64,000 bases of DNA, from NCBI GenBank assembly GCA_033060915.1, contig CM065388.1, forward strand, positions 28,558,501 through 28,622,500, given 5' to 3'. Of this stretch, positions 23,395 through 33,935 are shown piece by piece. Below the pieces are notes generated by a model. It worked only from the letters and a program-made list of their open reading frames with translations. It did not search any database and was not told the DNA's origin. The DNA comes from Euryodendron excelsum. Lineage: Eukaryota > Streptophyta > Magnoliopsida > Ericales > Pentaphylacaceae. Within the stretch, counting starts at the first letter, position 1, and each line of letters starts with the position of its first letter. Both the position numbers and the translations under genes were made by a program.

Positions 23395-26300
23395 GATCAT
23401 TGCATTCGACGTCTTACTCAACTAATCCAAAGAATGCCAATCCTGACAAATGATGACTTTAACATCGAGTTTGATTACCAACAACTGGGAATTGTAGAAG
23501 ATGTAAATTATTTAAAGGAGGTGCCAGAGGAAATTCGGAAACAAATAGAAAGACATGAGAACCGTAATACCCCAAACATTGAGGAAATGGAAACCGTTAA
23601 TTTGGGGAATGAAGGGGATCCAAAAGAGCTTAGAATCGGTATAGGCCTAGATCAATGGCAGCTCAGAGAATTATTGGAACTATTGCGTGCATACTTGGAT
23701 GTTTTCGCTTGGTCCTATCAAGATATGCCCGGGTTGGATGAATCCATTATTGAATATAGATTACCCCTAGACCCGCGGATGAAACCCTTTAAGCAGATGT
23801 TGAGAAGATTGAAGCTCGAATGGAGCCTGAAGATCAAGGAAGAAGTGATTAAATAGCTCTAGGCAGGATTCCTGCAAGTAGTAGAATATCCCTAATGGTT
23901 GACTAATATTGTCCCTGTACCTAAGAAAGATGGCAAGGTGCGGATGTGTATTAATTGTTGGAACCTCAACAAGGCCAGTCCAAAGGATGACTTTCCTCTC
24001 CCACACATAGACTTGCTTGTTGACAACACGGCCGGTCACGAAATGGTTTCCTTCATGGACGGTCTTTCGGGATACAATCAGATCAAGCTAGCTGAAGAGG
24101 ATCGAGAGAAGACTACTTTCATCACCCCCTAGGGAGTCTACTGCTATAAAGTTATGCCATTCAGACTTCGCAACGCAGGGGCAACCTACCAAAAAGCCAT
24201 GATAACCCTATTCCATGACATGATACATCAGGAAGTAGAAATTTATGTGGATGACATGATTGTCAAGTCAAAACAGCGGAAAGACCACCTGTTCAACCTG
24301 CGGAAGGTGTTTGACCGTCTCTGTAAGAATCAGCTTGAGCTAAATCCTGCCAAGTGCACCTTTGGAGTATCTTCAGGGAAGTTGCTGGAGTTTATAGTCA
24401 ATGAAAAGGGGATAGAGGTTGATCCTGCCAAAGTTAAGTCCATCGTCAAAATGCCAGCACCGAAGCGGGAAAAAAAGGTCTGGTCCTTTCTGGAAAAGTT
24501 AAACTTTATCAGCAGATTCATCGCCCAAATGACCCATCTGTGCGAACCTATTTTCAAGCTCCTTAAGAAAGACGTCCCAAAAGAGTGGGATGATAACTGT
24601 CAAATAGTTTTTAAGAAAATCAAAGAATATCTGTAGAATCCTCTTATCCTAGTGTCACTAACCCCAGGGCATCCTTTGTTGATGTACATGTCAGTGTTAG
24701 ATACTTCCATGGGGTGTGTTTTGGGACAACATGATGAAACGGGAAGAAAAGAGAAAGCCATTTACTACCTCAGTAAGAAATTCCTACCATATGAAACAAA
24801 GCATTCGAATCTCGAGAAAACCTGCTGCGTATTAGCCTGGGCAGCTCACAGGTTTCGGCATTACATGCTCTGTCATACCACCTTCCTCATCTCTCAAATG
24901 GATCCCCTCAAGTATATATTCGAGAAACCAACCCTGTCTAGCAGAATTGCCCGATGGCACATGATCATGCTAGAATTCGACATCGTGTTCACTACCCATA
25001 AAGTATTCAAGGGGCAGGTGATAGCTGATTATCTGGCTGAGAACCCTATTGATGATTATCAATCCATGGAACCCTAATTCCCCGATGAAAATATACTATG
25101 CGTTGATGACGCATCTAAAGAGTAAGCAGGAGCTGGGTGGAAGATGTATTTCGATGGGGTTGCTAACAAAAAGGGAGCTGGCATTGGGGCAGTAGTAGTA
25201 TCAAGAACAGGCAGTCACTATCCTATTGTGGTTAAACTACAACTTGAACTATGCACCAATAACATCGCCGAATATGAGGCTTACATCCTGGGATTAAGGC
25301 TGGCCTTAGAAATGAAGATTGATGAACTAGTTGTTTTTGGTGATTCAGATGTGGTTATTCAGCAATCTAAGGACGTATACCAAACTCAAGATGCCAAACT
25401 TTTCCCGTATCATCAGCAGGTTAAAGATTTTTGTCAGCTATTCAGAAGCGTGAATTTTCATCACGTACCTCGAGTAGAGAACAGTTTTGCCGTTGCCTTA
25501 GCTACGTTAGCTGCAACAATCAGGGTCGACAGGGGCACTGAGATACCCTCTTTACAGATTTTTACTAGGGATATCCCTTCCTATTGCCTGCACACAACTG
25601 TTGAGCTCGACGAGCAACCATGGTTCTATGACATCCAGAGGTACATCCAAGCCAAAACATTCCCCGATGCAATATCACAACAAGATAGGAAGACCATTTG
25701 TCGTTTAGCGGGACATTATTTTATGGCTGGGAATGAGCTTTTCAGGAGATCATGGTTTGGACCTCTAAGATGCATCAATGCCATTGAAGCCAAGGTTATC
25801 ATGGAGGAAGTGCACGAGGGAGTTTGCGGTCCCCACATGAATGGCCACACGCTTGCAAAGAATATCTTCCAGACAGGGTATTACTGGTCGACAATGGAGT
25901 CAAATTGTATTAGATACGTTCTTCGGTGTCACAAGTGCCAGATACATGGGGATAAGATTAAAGCACCGCCTACTAAGCTCCATTTCATGTCAGCCCCGTG
26001 GCCTTTTTCTATATAGGGGATAGATATGATTGGCCCTATCACTCCTAAAGCCTCCAACGGCCACCGCTTCATCCTTGTCACCATTGATTATTTCACTAAA
26101 TGAGTGGAAGCCGTCTCCTATGTTCATGTTACCAAGAAAGTCATGGAAAATCATATCATTTACCGATATAGGATTCCCGAGTCACTCATTACTGACAACG
26201 CTTCCAATTTGAATAATGAGTTGATATCAAAGCTATGCCAAACATTTCACATTACGCACTGGAATTTGGTCACCTACCGGCCTTAAATGAACAGAGTAAT

Positions 26301-26411
26301 GGAAGCAGCCAACAAGAACATTAAGAGAATACTCCGAAAGATGATTGACAACTACAGAGATTGGCACGAGAAACTTCCTTTTGCATTAATGGCCTACTGA
26401 ACTACTATAAG
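23395..26411 (+). pseudogene. pol: pol of E1, RT to integrase core
   Basis: A single reading frame of about 1,000 codons with ten in-frame stops (23854, 23860, 23893, 24130, 24634, 25075, 25123, 26014, 26101, 26284) and a further TGA at 26398. Order: N-terminal linker with DVFAWSYQDMPG; reverse transcriptase with VPKKDGKVRMC, FMDGLSGYNQ and the catalytic YVDD (24244-24255); gypsy-type RNase H (24650-25077); a second RNase H (25144-25540) with YFDGV, AEYEA and GDSD; integrase with H2C2 zinc finger (about 25815-25945) and D, D, E at 26023, 26194 and 26302, giving DX35E. The double RNase H marks the Tat lineage. The frame is interrupted at 26412 and resumes at 28189. Confidence 0.92.
25144..25540 (+). 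pseudogene. Second (archaeal-like) RNase H domain of E1
   Basis: Part of pol, listed because it is diagnostic. Plant Tat elements carry an extra RNase H of the archaeal-like type after the gypsy RNase H. Seen here: Asp in YFDGV, Glu in AEYEAYILG, Asp in FGDSDVVI. The fourth acidic residue, normally the Asp of an ADALA motif, is Val here (SFAVALATLA, near 25490), so the domain would be inactive even without the stops around it. Confidence 0.75.
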
Positions 26412-28188
26412 TGTAACGACCTGGATTTTCGGACCGTTAATATATAAAATAACTAACTTCAAATAAGATTTAATCATGCTACAACCCCAAATGTATCATT
26501 ATAATTGACTCCCAAATTTATTCTTGAGATAAGATTACAACTTCAAATAACTCAAAAAAATAAAAATAATACTAATTCTTCCTAAGCTCCAAGATACATA
26601 ATTCCTAACAATAATGTCTCCAAATTAAATATGATTCTTTATAAGCTCAAAATAATGCTCCACTAGCATCTTATATGCTTCTACTTGAAAAATAAAATTT
26701 AAGCAGGAAGTATACAATACACAGGAGTACAAATGGTTGGTTCAGGATATTTAAAAATGAAGCTCAACGAATAAATTAGTTAAACCGAGGAGATTTCAAA
26801 TAATAATAATTATTATTATCAGGAGCTAACCAAAATTCACACTAGGATGATAATCAATTTTCACATTTTTATTAGGCTCAATACTTGGCCCTTCTCAGTA
26901 TCATGCCAAACACTACCCGTGCCACATAACAATTCCAGATTCCATAACCAATACCCCATAGGGTTATCATTTCATAACCACTTTCCAAACAACAGGCCAA
27001 CGGGTATGTTTGTACATGTATTAATCAGTTCCACGGCACATCAACCAAACACATAACCCAACAATTTTTTTAAAATATAATTTTATCAACGAATAAATTA
27101 ATGAACATGGTAATCAAGGATGTGCTAGAAGGAATTTAATGGATCCAACAATAAATATAATCATGGAATTAAACAATGAGCTAGTACGAATATTCAACAT
27201 GAATACAATTCACGAATAATAGGAATAAACTCTTTGCAAAGAGATTTAAAAAAAATACATATTGTATACAATCCGGTTACCTCAAGTGATTTCTACCAAT
27301 TTTGACGAGATCACCATAGCTCTCCAAATAATTTTATATAAACTAAAATCAAACTAATAAATTTTTCCCACAATTTCCTTTTCCTTTCCCTCTATTTTTT
27401 TTCCTTCCTTATTTTCTTTCCTCCCTTTTCTTCCTCTCCCTCACGGCTCTCTCTTCTCACTCTTTTCTTGGCAGCCACTTAGCAGCGGCCCCCATTTATT
27501 CTTATGCTCTTGTTTGGTGAGAGCATTTGGTGAGAGATTCACGGCCAAATGGGCCCCCTTCTATAGCCATATGAATTGCCTTATGCATTAGAGTTGCCTT
27601 TGCCTTAGACACATTTATCACCACTTGTCTAATTGCATGTGCTTGGGTTACCATGCAATGACACTTAATAGCCACTTGCCTTGCCTTTATGAGAAATGCC
27701 TAGAACTTCCCACCTATTTGTATGCAATAATAGAAGTTAACACATCATTTCTTAGGTTCTAGCCACTCCACACTCTCTTCCCTTAGATGTCTATTGTTTT
27801 GTATGCACTAAATCAATTGTTCCCACAAATAAAACATTAATATATCAATAATCTCTAACATTATCTTAACCACCATTTAAACAAATGCATAATTATAGAC
27901 TAAGTCACACGTGCTCCACAAAATTAATCATCACCTCAAATACTTATTCTAGTAAAACTTCAATGGGTCTAACAATAAATAATTTTAACGTCATTGAAAT
28001 TTTCGAGGTGTTACAGTATTAATGTCTTACTTTTGACTTATGATTTATTCCTTTCAACTAAATAAATATTTGTCTTTAAAATATTTTAATCTCTACAAAT
28101 AGTATTCTAATATTTTTATTATCCATGAAAGTATTACAAATCTTAAATGGATAATTTTAAAATCTCTAAAATATTGTCGGGTATTACA
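26412..28188 (+). mobile_element. 1,777-bp LTR-like insertion in integrase
   Basis: Starts TGTAACGACCTGG and ends GTCGGGTATTACA (TG...CA, TGTAA...TTACA termini). It is flanked by the perfect 5-bp duplication ATAAG (26407-26411 and 28189-28193). Removing the insert and one duplicate restores the integrase frame exactly. It has no long coding frame and no similarity to families A or B. Internal C/T-rich tract at about 27365-27470. A second TTACA end-like motif (GAGGTGTTACA, 28005-28015) lies 173 bp before the true end. The termini fit a solo LTR of a TGTAAC-type family; strand is arbitrary. Confidence 0.75.
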
Positions 28189-28641
28189 ATAAGGGTTTCC
28201 ATCGGAAGCACTCCCTTCAAGCTGGTCTACGGCACCGAGGCATTCATTCCTGTCGATATTGAGATTCCTTCCCTAAGGATCTTAACAAAAACCAAATTGG
28301 ATGAAGCAAAATGGATTAAAGACCGGTATGCCCAACTCTACCTGCTAGATGAGAAGCGGCTAGCCGTGGTTTATCATGCTCAATGCTACATAAGAGGAAT
28401 GGCCAGGGCGTTTGATAAGAAGGTGCAGCCTCGATCATTCCAACTGTGAGATTTGGTGCTCAAAAAAGTGTTCCCCCATCAAGAGGCAGCTCAAGGGAAA
28501 TTTGCTCCAAACTATGAAGGGCCATTCGTGATAAAAAAAAAAAAGGTCCTATCTGGAGGAGCTCTCGTTTTGGAGGAAATGGATGGTCAAGAATTCCTTA
28601 GTCCGTTGAATTCAGATGCTGTTAAACACTACTACATATAA
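28189..28641 (+). pseudogene. pol: Integrase C-terminal part of E1 pol
   Basis: Continues the frame of 23395-26411 after the insertion, with STPFKLVYGTEA and VDIEIPSLRI. It has one TGA (28447-28449) where Arg is usual, then the integrase C-terminal region with FAPNYEGPFVI and an end at TAA (28639-28641) after SDAVKHYY. This is the normal end of pol in Tat-type elements. Confidence 0.88.
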
Positions 28642-29290
28642 TTCTGAAAGCTAGACCTTTGGTTTCTGTGTAGAAGTAATAAAATCTACTTTCCTTAATC
28701 TCCACTAATCAATAGGTAGGGTTTCAGTGGTAAAGCTCAATGGACTAAACGATTTAATTCTGAGATGACGAGAGGTCCTCGTTTCATTTCCTATACAATT
28801 AGAAAAGAATATATAACCTTTGTCAAACCCTTAGAGCCAGTTACTTTCCTTCAGGAATATTCCCTAACAAAGTGATCACGCTAGGTTAAATTAGAAGCAC
28901 TGGAGATATACGTCAAAAAAAAAAAAAAAATCCTTGAAGTATTACCTTAAGTTCACACAAGCATTGTCGTTAACATCGTTATTTTTAAAAAAAAAAAAAA
29001 AAAAAAAAAAGGGTGATGAGATATCCAAAGAAAGATAAGAATACGCAAAAAAAAGTGCTATTAGACTAAAAATCATTGACAGTTATCACTAGTAGAATGG
29101 TAGGTTTGAGCCTTTTCCTTTTCTTTTAAAAGTAAAAAACCCACACCACAAACCCTAAAGTCCTCTTAGATCAAAGTTAAATTGATTAGTCTAAACGAGC
29201 TTACTGAAATATGCTATTGGCAAGGAAAGCTGGAGGATGGCGTTAGTAGTATTTAGGAGCTTCTCAACAGAAACCAGAGACCAAGCTAAG
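28642..29290 (+). other. Post-pol spacer of E1
   Basis: Noncoding. GAGAGGTCCTCGTTTCATTT (about 28769) and AGGTTTGAGCC (29103) reappear in E3 at about 39604 and 40076 in the same order, so this is the family spacer between pol and the antisense ORF. Poly-A runs at 28916-28930 and 28988-29010. The spacer stops at about 29290, where leader-like sequence begins. Confidence 0.6.
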
Positions 29291-30340
29291 GAATGGTTCC
29301 TCTGCTCAGATCACTAACTGATCGTGGCACCACTCGGGGAGTGCGTCTAGGTTTGAAGATCTGGGAATCGAGCCTTCTTAGGACACATTAGTAAACCCTT
29401 AACCTCATGCTCATATAGCCACCATGCATAGCCGAACCTCTGCCGAATTTAAGACAACGCACACTAATTTCAAAACCATAGAGGAAAGGGCGACTACTTT
29501 CACTTTCCTTTATATTTGTTTATTCCTGTTATTATAATTAATGCACTCCTACTATTATAATGCCTGTCTAACTGTTCATGCATGCATATTTACTTCAATT
29601 GCATTTTCTCTCCTTATACTATTTGTATCCATATTCATGTATACAATATTTTATCCCAAGACAAGAGTTTCGAAGCATCTCAAGTCACTGCATTCTCATG
29701 CATATGATCAACCCATCGAGAGTGACACCAAGGTTATTCCCCTTTGCATTAAACCTACCCAGACCCTAAAGGTTCCCATGTAACCCTAAGGACTTATTGC
29801 ATGCATTTCAAGTCATTCCATAAGAGGGGCCCCAATCCCTCTATGCTCACAGAGATAGAGTTGCCAAGAAAATAAAGGGTAATCAATCAACAAGGTCTCT
29901 CAACGACCTCGTCGGCATCAAATCCAAAGAAGGCGAAGCTGAAGACTCAAAAGTAGTTTAGGGTTTCATATGCAAAATTAGATAGGTGGAAGTCCAAAGA
30001 AAAATGTTTCCCTTTCTCCCTATTAAAGTGTACTCTGTTTCCTCTTTTATTCTAAATCTAAAGTTCCATGTATTCTTTTACTTTTCACAATTGAGTATAT
30101 GAGTGAATGAATGTTCCTACTTGATGATAAGGTATCTGCATACAGGGGCGGACCCCTTATCTCCAAAAGTGAGCCAAATACATCATATTTAGTCCCCCTC
30201 TCAAATAGGGACACCCTAGGGCATGCATTACATAGAGCTATCTGAAAACCAAAAACTAACTTGCGATTTGTGTCCTTGTCTTTCTGCTTCTTTCTTTTTC
30301 ATTTACAGAAATCACACTACACCGAGTCAACATTGCTCCT
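29291..30340 (+). other. 5' leader of element E2
   Basis: Homologous to E1 leader 20400-21420, beginning at GGTTCCTCTGCTCAGATCAC. Because it follows a post-pol spacer with no LTR or primer site between, E2 has lost its 5' end here. It ends in a long pyrimidine run and ATTTACAG (30300-30308), a good 3' splice-site shape, immediately before the gag frame. Confidence 0.6.
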
Positions 30341-31757
30341 AAGAAAGGTCAACATCCACCTAGAGATCCCTTTATCACTCGACAAAGAGCATCACTTATG
30401 GTCGCCAACCCTGAAGAATCATCCCAAGTCTTTTGAGAGGAGGTCAACAAAATGAGAACCAAGATTAATGAAATGTTCAAGCTCATTCAAACCACGACCA
30501 TAAAAGATCTTGTTGTAATCCCATCGTCGTCCATGACTTCTTCCAAAGACCTTGAACCTGCTAACCCAAGGATCATGCTTCAATCTGACAATACTAGAAA
30601 GAACAAGGAAGATGCCAAGGGGCCAACACTAAAGAGAAGGAAACCGTACTGCTCTCACCCGCCATAAAGAGGACTCCCCTAGACCCTCTCAGTTTGAAAA
30701 TCCAAGGGCTAAAAGATTCACTACAAAGTTTCCATGGCCGTGACACTTATGAGTTTACTTCCTATGACGAGCTCTGTTTTTTTCTTGACCATCCAAGACC
30801 TACTAAGTTCAAAATGCCTGACTTCCAGAAGTATGATGGTACTGGTAACCCTATTGCTCATCTTTGCCTATATGTTGGGGCACTGAGTGGTCATGGGAAC
30901 AATCCGAAACTCCTTATGCAATTGTTCTAACATAGTCTCACTGGTCTGCTTTGCAATGGTTCGTCCGTCTAGACCTAAGGAAGATCAGCACCTGGATCGA
31001 GCTAGTTAATGCATTTAGAGCCCTATATCGCCACAACATAGATCTCACTTCTGACCATTGGTCCTTGATGACAATGAGTAAAGGAAAAAAAGAAAGTTTC
31101 AAAAGCTATGCCTTTAGATGGACAGAAGCAGCAGTACAAGTCAATCCCCCTTTAGAAGATAAGGAATATATTCAACTATTCATGTATATCTTCTCGGGCA
31201 TATACTACGAAAAGCTCTGCACAAGTGTTGGGAGAAACTTTTCTGAGCTTATCATGCAAGGGGAGATGATAGAAAATGGCCCAAAAACTGGAAGGATCGT
31301 TGACCCCTATGCTAAAACTGAAGAGCTTTCTGCAAGCTTAGCAAAGAAGGTGCCCATAGCATGGGAAATGGGCCAAAATGAGGGAGAAGTGTCTGCCATC
31401 TTGCTTGCTTAACCACTGCAATGTCACCCCCAATACAAATATCAGACCCCCATGGCTACTAAAGCACCTACTCCTGGGCCAATGACAGCCCAACAACATC
31501 TCAACCCCAATAAGAAGGCTCGCCGACCTCGTGCCTTTTCCCCCCTAGCCTGCACCCAAACAAAAGCTATCATGACCTCTTACAAGCCAACCTTTTGACC
31601 CCCATACCTAACCCACCGTTGCCAAATCCTTTTCCCTACTTTCAACTTGACTCTTGTTTGTGAGTACCATTCCGAAAGACAGGGGCATGATATTGAGCAA
31701 TGTCTTTTCTTGAAGCACAAGATACAAGATTTGATCGATGTTGGAGTCATCGGCACC
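30341..31757 (+). pseudogene. gag: gag of E2
   Basis: Capsid/nucleocapsid precursor of a Tat/Ogre-type element. The N-terminal part (about 30341-30670) is in frame 2 with an early TGA. The core runs from 30694 with FKMPDFQKYDGTGNP and on to 31412, covering the retrotransposon gag domain (LTSDHWSLMTM, FKSYAFRWTEAA). A one-base loss near 30945 changes frame. After TAA at 31410 the same frame continues through a Pro/Gln-rich linker and a TGA to the knuckle at 31659-31703, pattern C-X2-H-X5-H-X4-C as usual in this lineage. It ends at TAG (31757). At least four stops and one frameshift make it dead. Confidence 0.85.
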
Positions 31758-32298
31758 TAGGAGATGAACTGCTCGATGAAGCATAGAAGAAATTGGTGTG
31801 ATTCTGGAACCTCTCTGGAGGGTTTCTTCCAATGTGCAATAAAAGGGATGTTTCTTGAATTTTTCCATCTTATCTTTTATTATTTTGCATCCCATTTCGC
31901 TTGTCATTTTTGCTTTAAATCAAGTGTTTTCATGCCGCATAAATAGACTTGAATGAAATGAGTAGTGATTTTTGGTGCATCCTATTTATTTCACACTCTT
32001 ATGGATGGTAACCATATTTAGGGACCTTTTCCCAATCCATGATGCCCTTGACTTGAAGGAGAGGATAGTACAAGCAGCATTTTCAGCAAAAACAATCTTT
32101 GACTCCAAAAAAGGTGAGAGAGAAATAGAAAGTACAGAGAGATGGAAAATGCAAAAGGGTGAGAGATAGGATCCATTACATAAACTCATTGAAGTCCAAA
32201 GAGTGACCTCTGGAGGACATCCTGGCAAAGCAGCAAGTAGCTACACTCTCAATAGGAAGATTAGCGCATATTGGCAAGCCTGGGATGATTAAGTCTTT

Positions 32299-32351
<53 letters not shown>

Positions 32352-32504
32352 TTGATAGTGTTTGTCTTACACTTTCGCAATCAGTAGGGCAAATATTCAA
32401 TTATGAACAGATTGATGTGCATGCTTATTTAAGGTTATATCTTGTGTGTATGATCACTTGCATAAATATAAGTCAACAGTTTTGATGATCTTTACCATAT
32501 TGGT
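31758..32504 (+). other. E2 sequence after gag, up to B1 insertion
   Basis: T-rich noncoding DNA, then a stretch similar in order to E3 38990-39280 (ATGGTAAC, GACTTGAAG, GAGAGA), then an AG microsatellite. No protease or pol follows gag, so E2 lacks pol at this point. The last five bases TTGGT (32500-32504) are the target site of B1 and reappear at 60792-60796. Confidence 0.55.
32300..32346. repeat. (AG)n microsatellite
   Basis: Pure AG run of about 46 bases. Confidence 0.97.
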
Positions 32505-32654
32505 TGTAAGCACCCCATTTTTGCCTGCTCTGCAATCTTCGGCCTGATCGAACTCCCTTTTAAAACTCTGTAAGCACATTCAAGCCCAAATCAACTTTCA
32601 AACCCCTATCCAATCAGTCAACCATTTCTCAAGCCTGCTGGGCCCAATAGAGGC

Positions 32655-32918
32655 CTAATAACCAAACCTGCCCCTTGGGCCTCTAAGAACATTTTGAGAA
32701 AGTTTAAAATCCCTCAAAATGCCAAGTCCACCTTTCCAAAGTGTTACTAAGTAGTTAGGCGTACTCCGCGCGCCATTTTGTTCAATTTTGGTCCCATTTT
32801 GGCTAACTTCGATCAAAATGACCATTTTGCTCCTAAACACCCCAGCACCGCACAAATCCCACCGAACAGTGAAAAACTCTTTGCGGATCATCCCTGAATG
32901 ACTTGGCACACTTAACAT
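32655..32918 (-). other. Antisense frame in B1 U3
   Basis: 87-codon frame on the strand opposite to the LTR. Its later part (KMVILIEV, LRDFKLSQNV, RGRFG) is matched by an open frame in B2 (59737-60000, plus strand). With only two copies, this may be chance openness of a conserved LTR region. Confidence 0.2.
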
Positions 32919-33110
32919 AACACTCTAGTCCATTCTTAACCTTTTTCAATCGAACCCGATCAAAATGACCATTTTGCCCCTAGCAACCCAAACGCGTCTC
33001 GAAAACAATACTGGTCCTAGAATATTGAATGACGGTCTTGTCATACACCCCTGTTTAACCTAAGGAGGACCTTATGACACTAAACATCCCCGACTTAATA
33101 AAAGTTCCCT

Positions 33111-33545
33111 GGTGCGTCTCGCAGACGCTCCACCAAAATTGCCTTTTCTCCCGATTCCCTGGTTATAATGCACTGTCAAAAGACTTGAGAAATGCGTACA
33201 CAAGGGAATTTTCGAAAGCTCGTTCATAGGTCTTTCCATCGATACAGCTTGATCGGATAGATCGCTCCCCGAAGTCCCTCATCGCGTGACTCAAAAACTG
33301 CTACTTTCAACCACTACCGGAGCGTCTTGCAGACGCTCTGCCAAGATTGACTTTTTCTCCGATTCCCTGATTATAACGCACAGTCAAACGACTTGAGAAA
33401 TGCATAAATTAGGAAATTCCTAAAAGTATTTCCAGAGCACTTTTCATAGGTACGGTCTGATTGGAGAGATCGCTTCCCGAAGGCCTCGATCATACAGCAC
33501 AAAAATAGCTACTTTTGAAACCCTGCGGAGCGTATCATAGACGCT
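33111..33545 (+). repeat. Three 208-bp units with GCGTCT/AGACGC stems (B1)
   Basis: Stem-loops at 33114-33128 (loop CGC), 33322-33336 (loop TGC) and from 33530 (decayed), 208 bp apart. They share phrases such as CGATTCCCTGGTTATAA and GACTTGAGAAATGC. B2 has the same three at 59080, 59287 and 59495 on the opposite strand. The CGTCT/AGACG core is the same as in family A stems. Confidence 0.8.
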
Positions 33546-33850
33546 CCGCAAAGATGTGATTTCATGCACACTTCCCGAGATGATATCTCACACTTTCGAA
33601 CACTGTTCAAACTTTTCAAAAACTCAGAAGTTTACGAGAAACCTTAGGAGAACACCGTGGATGCAACCGATTCCTCTGAAACCTTCCCGTTTGGCTCAAT
33701 TATGAGGCAAAGTTTAAACGAACACTCCCGGTGACAGAGTGTATGCTACAGGCGCCTAGATTTTGATTAGATCGACCAAACTTTGATTAATCGTCAAGAT
33801 TTAACCAGTACAATGGGTGTCACGTGGCATTCTACCAATGGAATAGTACT

Positions 33851-33909
33851 GGCACATGTGCTACATGCGCCTGTGTAAATTTTACATAAGCGCAAGTCCT
33901 ACATGCGCT
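33851..33909 (+). promoter_or_regulatory. Two U3 inverted repeats upstream of the B1 TATA box
   Basis: 33851-33871: GGCACATGT and ACATGCGCC around GCT. 33889-33909: AGCGCAAGT and ACATGCGCT around CCT. Both have 9-base arms with one mismatch and a 3-base loop, the same geometry as family A, and they start 38 bp apart as in A3. Confidence 0.75.
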
Positions 33910-33927
33910 AGTGTCCAAAATTTTGCC

Positions 33928-33935
33928 TATAAATA
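33928..33935 (+). promoter_or_regulatory. TATA box of B1
   Basis: TATAAATA in GCCTATAAATACAGGC, 18 bp after the second inverted repeat. Confidence 0.75.

Noticed and set aside
23767..24557. Minus-strand frames opposite RT
   Set aside because: Shadows of the pol reading frame, which carries the RT motifs.
26412..28015. Insertion ending at GAGGTGTTACA (28015)
   Set aside because: The next five bases GTATT do not match ATAAG; the end at 28188 gives a perfect duplication and restores the frame.
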